Assembly (NCBI GenBank): GCA_002298155.1
Contig: DBME01000074.1
Span: 13,225 to 21,616, forward strand
Direction: 5' to 3'
Length of the DNA: 8,392 bases
Source: Holophagaceae bacterium UBA706
GTDB lineage: Bacteria; Acidobacteriota; Holophagae; Holophagales; Holophagaceae
A program made the position numbers and the translations under genes. Shown here in pieces: positions 5,877 through 8,392 of this stretch. The notes under the pieces were generated by a model, which ran no database searches, was not told the origin of the DNA, and saw nothing but the letters and a program-made list of their open reading frames with translations. Each line of letters starts with the position of its first letter. The first letter of the stretch is position 1.

Positions 5877-7421
5877 ATGCGCCGCTCCCTTCAGCTCCTC
5901 ACCGCCCCCAGCCTCCTGCTCCTGGCCCTGGCCTGCGGCGGCGGCGGTGGAGGCGGCGATGTGCAGACCCCCGACTTCACCATGGGCGTCGCGCCCACGA
6001 CCCTGTCGGTCCCCACCGGCCAGAACGGCACCGTCACCGTCAACCTGACCCGGACCGGCGGCCACGCCTCCGCCGTCACCTTCTCCCTGGCCTCGCCCCC
6101 GGCCGGGATCTCCGGCAGCGGCTCCGCCTCCGGAGGGTCCTCCTCGGCCGTGTTCACCGTGTCGGTGACCACCGGGACCGCGGCCGGCACCTATCCCCTG
6201 ACCGTCCAGGGCACCGACGGCACCCTCACCCGCTCCACCAGCCTCTCCCTGCAGGTCACCCCGGTGGCCAACGCCACCTGGCGCTTCAATTCGGCCGTCT
6301 CCTGGTTCGCCTTCCAGGACGGAACGGGCGCCTGGACACCCGTAACCGGCTCCGCGGGCACTTACAGCTTCACCTTCAACCAGCCCACCGGCGCCGTGGC
6401 CTACGTGCTGGACGGCGGCTCCTCCACCAGCCAGGTGGTGGTCACCTACGGTTCCCTGGCCGAACTGGCCAGCCGGGACTTCCGCACCACCCAGGGCGAC
6501 AACCTGACCGTCTCCGGCACCTACGCGGGCCTGGGCGCCACGGAGTCCGCCGACTTCAACCTGGGCTTCCAGGGCTACGCCTACGCCTCCGGCGCCACGG
6601 CCACCTCGGGCACCTGGGGCATCGATTACATGGACCGGGGCCTCCAGGATCTCCTGGCCGTGGCCTTCCGTTCCGACAACACGCCCCGGCGCATGGTCAT
6701 CCACCGGGCCCTGAACGTGCAGTCCGCGGGCAGCCTGGGCACCCCCGGCGCCGTGGACTTCGCGGCCGAGGGGAGCGATCTCACCGCCCAGACCCTCACC
6801 ATCACCGGCACCGGCCCCGCCGCGGGCGAACTCCTGCGCGCCTGGCAGAGCTTCGAGACCGACCAGGGCTCCGCGCCCCTCATGTCCCGCTACCTCACCG
6901 GCACCCTGCAGACGCCCATCTACGCCGTGCCCAACGCCCTGCGCGCCGCCGCGGACCGGGACGCCTTCGCCGTCCAGATCGGTCCCGACGACGGCACCGG
7001 CTACATCGACGTGAAGAACTTCCGCACGGTCTGGCTCTTCGGGCAGACCCCGGGCGACGTCTCGGTGGCGGCCCCCGCCGCCCTCACGGCCCCCACCGCC
7101 ACCGTGGCGGCCACGGCGCCCTACGTCCTGGTGCGCACCCAGTGGGCCTTCGACACGGTGTTCAACCAGGTCCTCCTGGGCACCTTCACCCAGGGCACCC
7201 GGATCTGGGCCGTGGAAGTCCTGCCCGGCCACGGCGCCTCGGTGGACCTCACCCTGCCCAACTTCTCGGGGCTTGCCGGGTGGTCCAACACCTGGGGCTT
7301 CTCCACGGGCTCGGCGGTCACCGCCGCCTACCAGGCCAACGGCCAGGACTGGACCACCTGGCCCCCCGCGGCCGGATCCCGTTCGACCCAGGCCGCGAAA
7401 TCCCAGACCCTCAATCCTTGA
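5877..7421 (+). CDS. Secreted lipoprotein with Ig-like domain, function unknown
   Basis: This 514-aa protein is exported and lipid-anchored. It has a basic start (MRRS), a hydrophobic stretch and a lipobox, LALAC, ending at Cys20, followed directly by seven glycines (21-27) that act as a flexible tether. Residues 34-128 form an Ig-like beta domain (a Leu-Ser-Val-x-x-Gly opening, then AGTYPLTVQGTDG). Residues 134-500 are an unrecognised beta-rich region with FAFQDGTGAWTPV, a conserved-looking VTYGSLAELASRDF segment and many aromatic strands. There are no catalytic motifs and no membrane segment after the signal. The start is supported by GGAG five bases upstream (5868-5871). The tail is polar and low in structure (PPAAGSRSTQAAKSQTLNP). 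It is transcribed away from the PqqD-like gene and overlaps the caspase gene tail to tail. It is probably a surface or periplasmic protein; the specific role is not identified. Confidence 0.88.
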   Translation: MRRSLQLLTAPSLLLLALACGGGGGGGDVQTPDFTMGVAPTTLSVPTGQNGTVTVNLTRTGGHASAVTFSLASPPAGISGSGSASGGSSSAVFTVSVTTGTAAGTYPLTVQGTDGTLTRSTSLSLQVTPVANATWRFNSAVSWFAFQDGTGAWTPVTGSAGTYSFTFNQPTGAVAYVLDGGSSTSQVVVTYGSLAELASRDFRTTQGDNLTVSGTYAGLGATESADFNLGFQGYAYASGATATSGTWGIDYMDRGLQDLLAVAFRSDNTPRRMVIHRALNVQSAGSLGTPGAVDFAAEGSDLTAQTLTITGTGPAAGELLRAWQSFETDQGSAPLMSRYLTGTLQTPIYAVPNALRAAADRDAFAVQIGPDDGTGYIDVKNFRTVWLFGQTPGDVSVAAPAALTAPTATVAATAPYVLVRTQWAFDTVFNQVLLGTFTQGTRIWAVEVLPGHGASVDLTLPNFSGLAGWSNTWGFSTGSAVTAAYQANGQDWTTWPPAAGSRSTQAAKSQTLNP

Positions 7422-8392
7422 TCCGGGCGATGGGGAAGTCCTCCCGGGGCAGCTCCTTCTGGGGGATCTGCTCGTAGCCCCACTTCCGGTAGGTGATCTC
7501 GGGAACGATGTTCTCGATGTAGGACGTGAGCTCGGAGACGGTGATGAAGCCGTCCCGGTTGGCGTCGGCCTTGCCCGACAGGCCTTCCAGCAGGGCCCAG
7601 GTGAAGACGCCGTGGCCCTCGTAGCCTTCCATGGCGGACTGGTCGTTGGCGCTGGCCACCACCGTGGCCCGGCCCATGGCGCGCTTCAGGCGGTCCACGG
7701 CGGTCTTCTCGGAGATGCCCCGGGCGCCGGCGGCGATGAAGGCGCCTGAATTGCAGGTGTCGAAGAGGACGATGGACTTGGAGGCGCGGATCTTCGCGAG
7801 GTTGTCCACGATGAAGCGCTTGGAGATCCCGGACTGGGCGATGGCCTCCTTGCCGGTGAAGCGGAAGTCCACGGGGAGGTAGTAGTAGTCCCCGTCGGCC
7901 TCGTTGGCGACACCGTGGCCCGCCAGGTAGAGGAGGAACACGTCGTCGGGACCCACGGCCGCGGCCGCTTCGTTGAAGGCGGCCTCGATCCCGGCCCGGG
8001 TGGCCTGGGCGTCGTACACGGTGCGCAGCGTGGTCTTCCCGAACAGGCCCCGGGTGTGGCCGCCCACGGCCTCCGCCAGGCTGCGGGCGTCGGCCAGGGG
8101 ATACTTCAGGCGCAGGTCGCCGTCGCGGTAGGCGTCGATGGCCACCGCCAGGATGAAGAGATCCGGGTCCCGGCCCTTGCCGGCCCAGGTCAGCACGGTC
8201 CCCGCCCTCACGCTCTCCAGGGCCCCGGGCCCGTTGAAGGCGGAGGCCTCCACCAGGTTGCTGCCCGGGTGGAGGGTCACGGTCTGGCGGAATTCCTGCC
8301 AGGCTCCCGAAGGTGCGCCCGTGCCCTGGACCTTGACGCCGCGGCCGCCCTCGGCCAGCACGATGGGGGCGCCGTCCAGGTAGAGCACCACC
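7411..8392 (-). CDS. Caspase-like (C14/metacaspase p20) protein with EF-hand, N-terminally truncated
   Basis: This is a clan CD cysteine peptidase of the bacterial caspase-like group. The frame runs off the window edge: numbering from the GTG at 8391, residue 1 is not a true start, and the N-terminus lies beyond. Residues 1-70 form a beta segment (TLHPGSNLVEASAFN) of the kind that links upstream repeats, often WD40, to caspase domains. The p20-like domain spans about 78-270: ILAVAIDAY, KYPLADARSL, His159 in LYLAGHGV, and Cys213 in VLFDTCNSGAF. Both catalytic residues are intact. A canonical EF-hand loop, DANRDGFITVSE (276-287), has ligands at Asp276, Asn278, Asp280, Thr284 and Glu287, suggesting calcium control. 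Metacaspases are known to be calcium-dependent, but this is inferred here. The last 11 bases overlap the convergent lipoprotein gene. The substrate is unknown, and a stress or defence role is possible. Confidence 0.92.
   Translation of the reverse strand, partial: VVLYLDGAPIVLAEGGRGVKVQGTGAPSGAWQEFRQTVTLHPGSNLVEASAFNGPGALESVRAGTVLTWAGKGRDPDLFILAVAIDAYRDGDLRLKYPLADARSLAEAVGGHTRGLFGKTTLRTVYDAQATRAGIEAAFNEAAAAVGPDDVFLLYLAGHGVANEADGDYYYLPVDFRFTGKEAIAQSGISKRFIVDNLAKIRASKSIVLFDTCNSGAFIAAGARGISEKTAVDRLKRAMGRATVVASANDQSAMEGYEGHGVFTWALLEGLSGKADANRDGFITVSELTSYIENIVPEITYRKWGYEQIPQKELPREDFPIARIKD

Noticed and set aside
5934..5960. GGC/GGT/GGA run as a simple repeat of note
   Set aside because: It encodes the seven-glycine tether after the lipoprotein cysteine, a common arrangement.
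5772..7232. 486-codon open frame on the minus strand
   Set aside because: Antisense to the lipoprotein, extremely Gly-rich, and its start would cross the divergent promoter region; no family resemblance.

Overview
This is a GC-rich, densely coded bacterial window. Eight protein genes fill almost all of it, there is no RNA gene, and there is no recognisable transposase. The mix of families suggests an Acidobacteriota member of the Holophaga/Geothrix type: a C25 (gingipain/PorU-like) peptidase, a caspase-like protein with an EF-hand, a glycine-tethered lipoprotein, and a PqqD-like protein beside a PF14907 nucleotidyltransferase. That placement is inferred from protein flavour only; no marker gene is present.

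Positions 1-5303 (+) hold five genes that overlap head to tail: a C25 cysteine peptidase (5' end outside the window), a small S24/S26-type peptidase-like protein, a PF14907 nucleotidyltransferase, an ABC ATPase and its six-helix ABC-2 permease. The junctions overlap by 4, 4, 26 and 4 bases, so this is almost certainly one translationally coupled operon. A short hairpin with a T-run follows it.

Positions 5304-5502 hold a weak terminator and a 159-base imperfect inverted repeat (5331-5489) built from CATCCC-type units. It lies between the operon and the convergent PqqD-like gene (5503-5751, -).

Positions 5752-5876 are a divergent promoter region with two outward-facing copies of GTTAAGAT. A secreted lipoprotein gene (5877-7421, +) follows. 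It overlaps tail to tail by 11 bases with a caspase-like (C14) gene (7411 to beyond 8391, -).

Working model (inference): the S26-like protein, PF14907 nucleotidyltransferase, ABC exporter and PqqD-like peptide chaperone are families that recur around ribosomally made, modified peptides (lasso-type and 'HPr-rel-A' loci). The operon may therefore process and export a peptide or cell-surface product, with the C25 peptidase acting outside the cytoplasm. No precursor peptide, HprK-like kinase, lasso cyclase or radical SAM enzyme is visible here, so the system is incomplete in this window or of a different kind.
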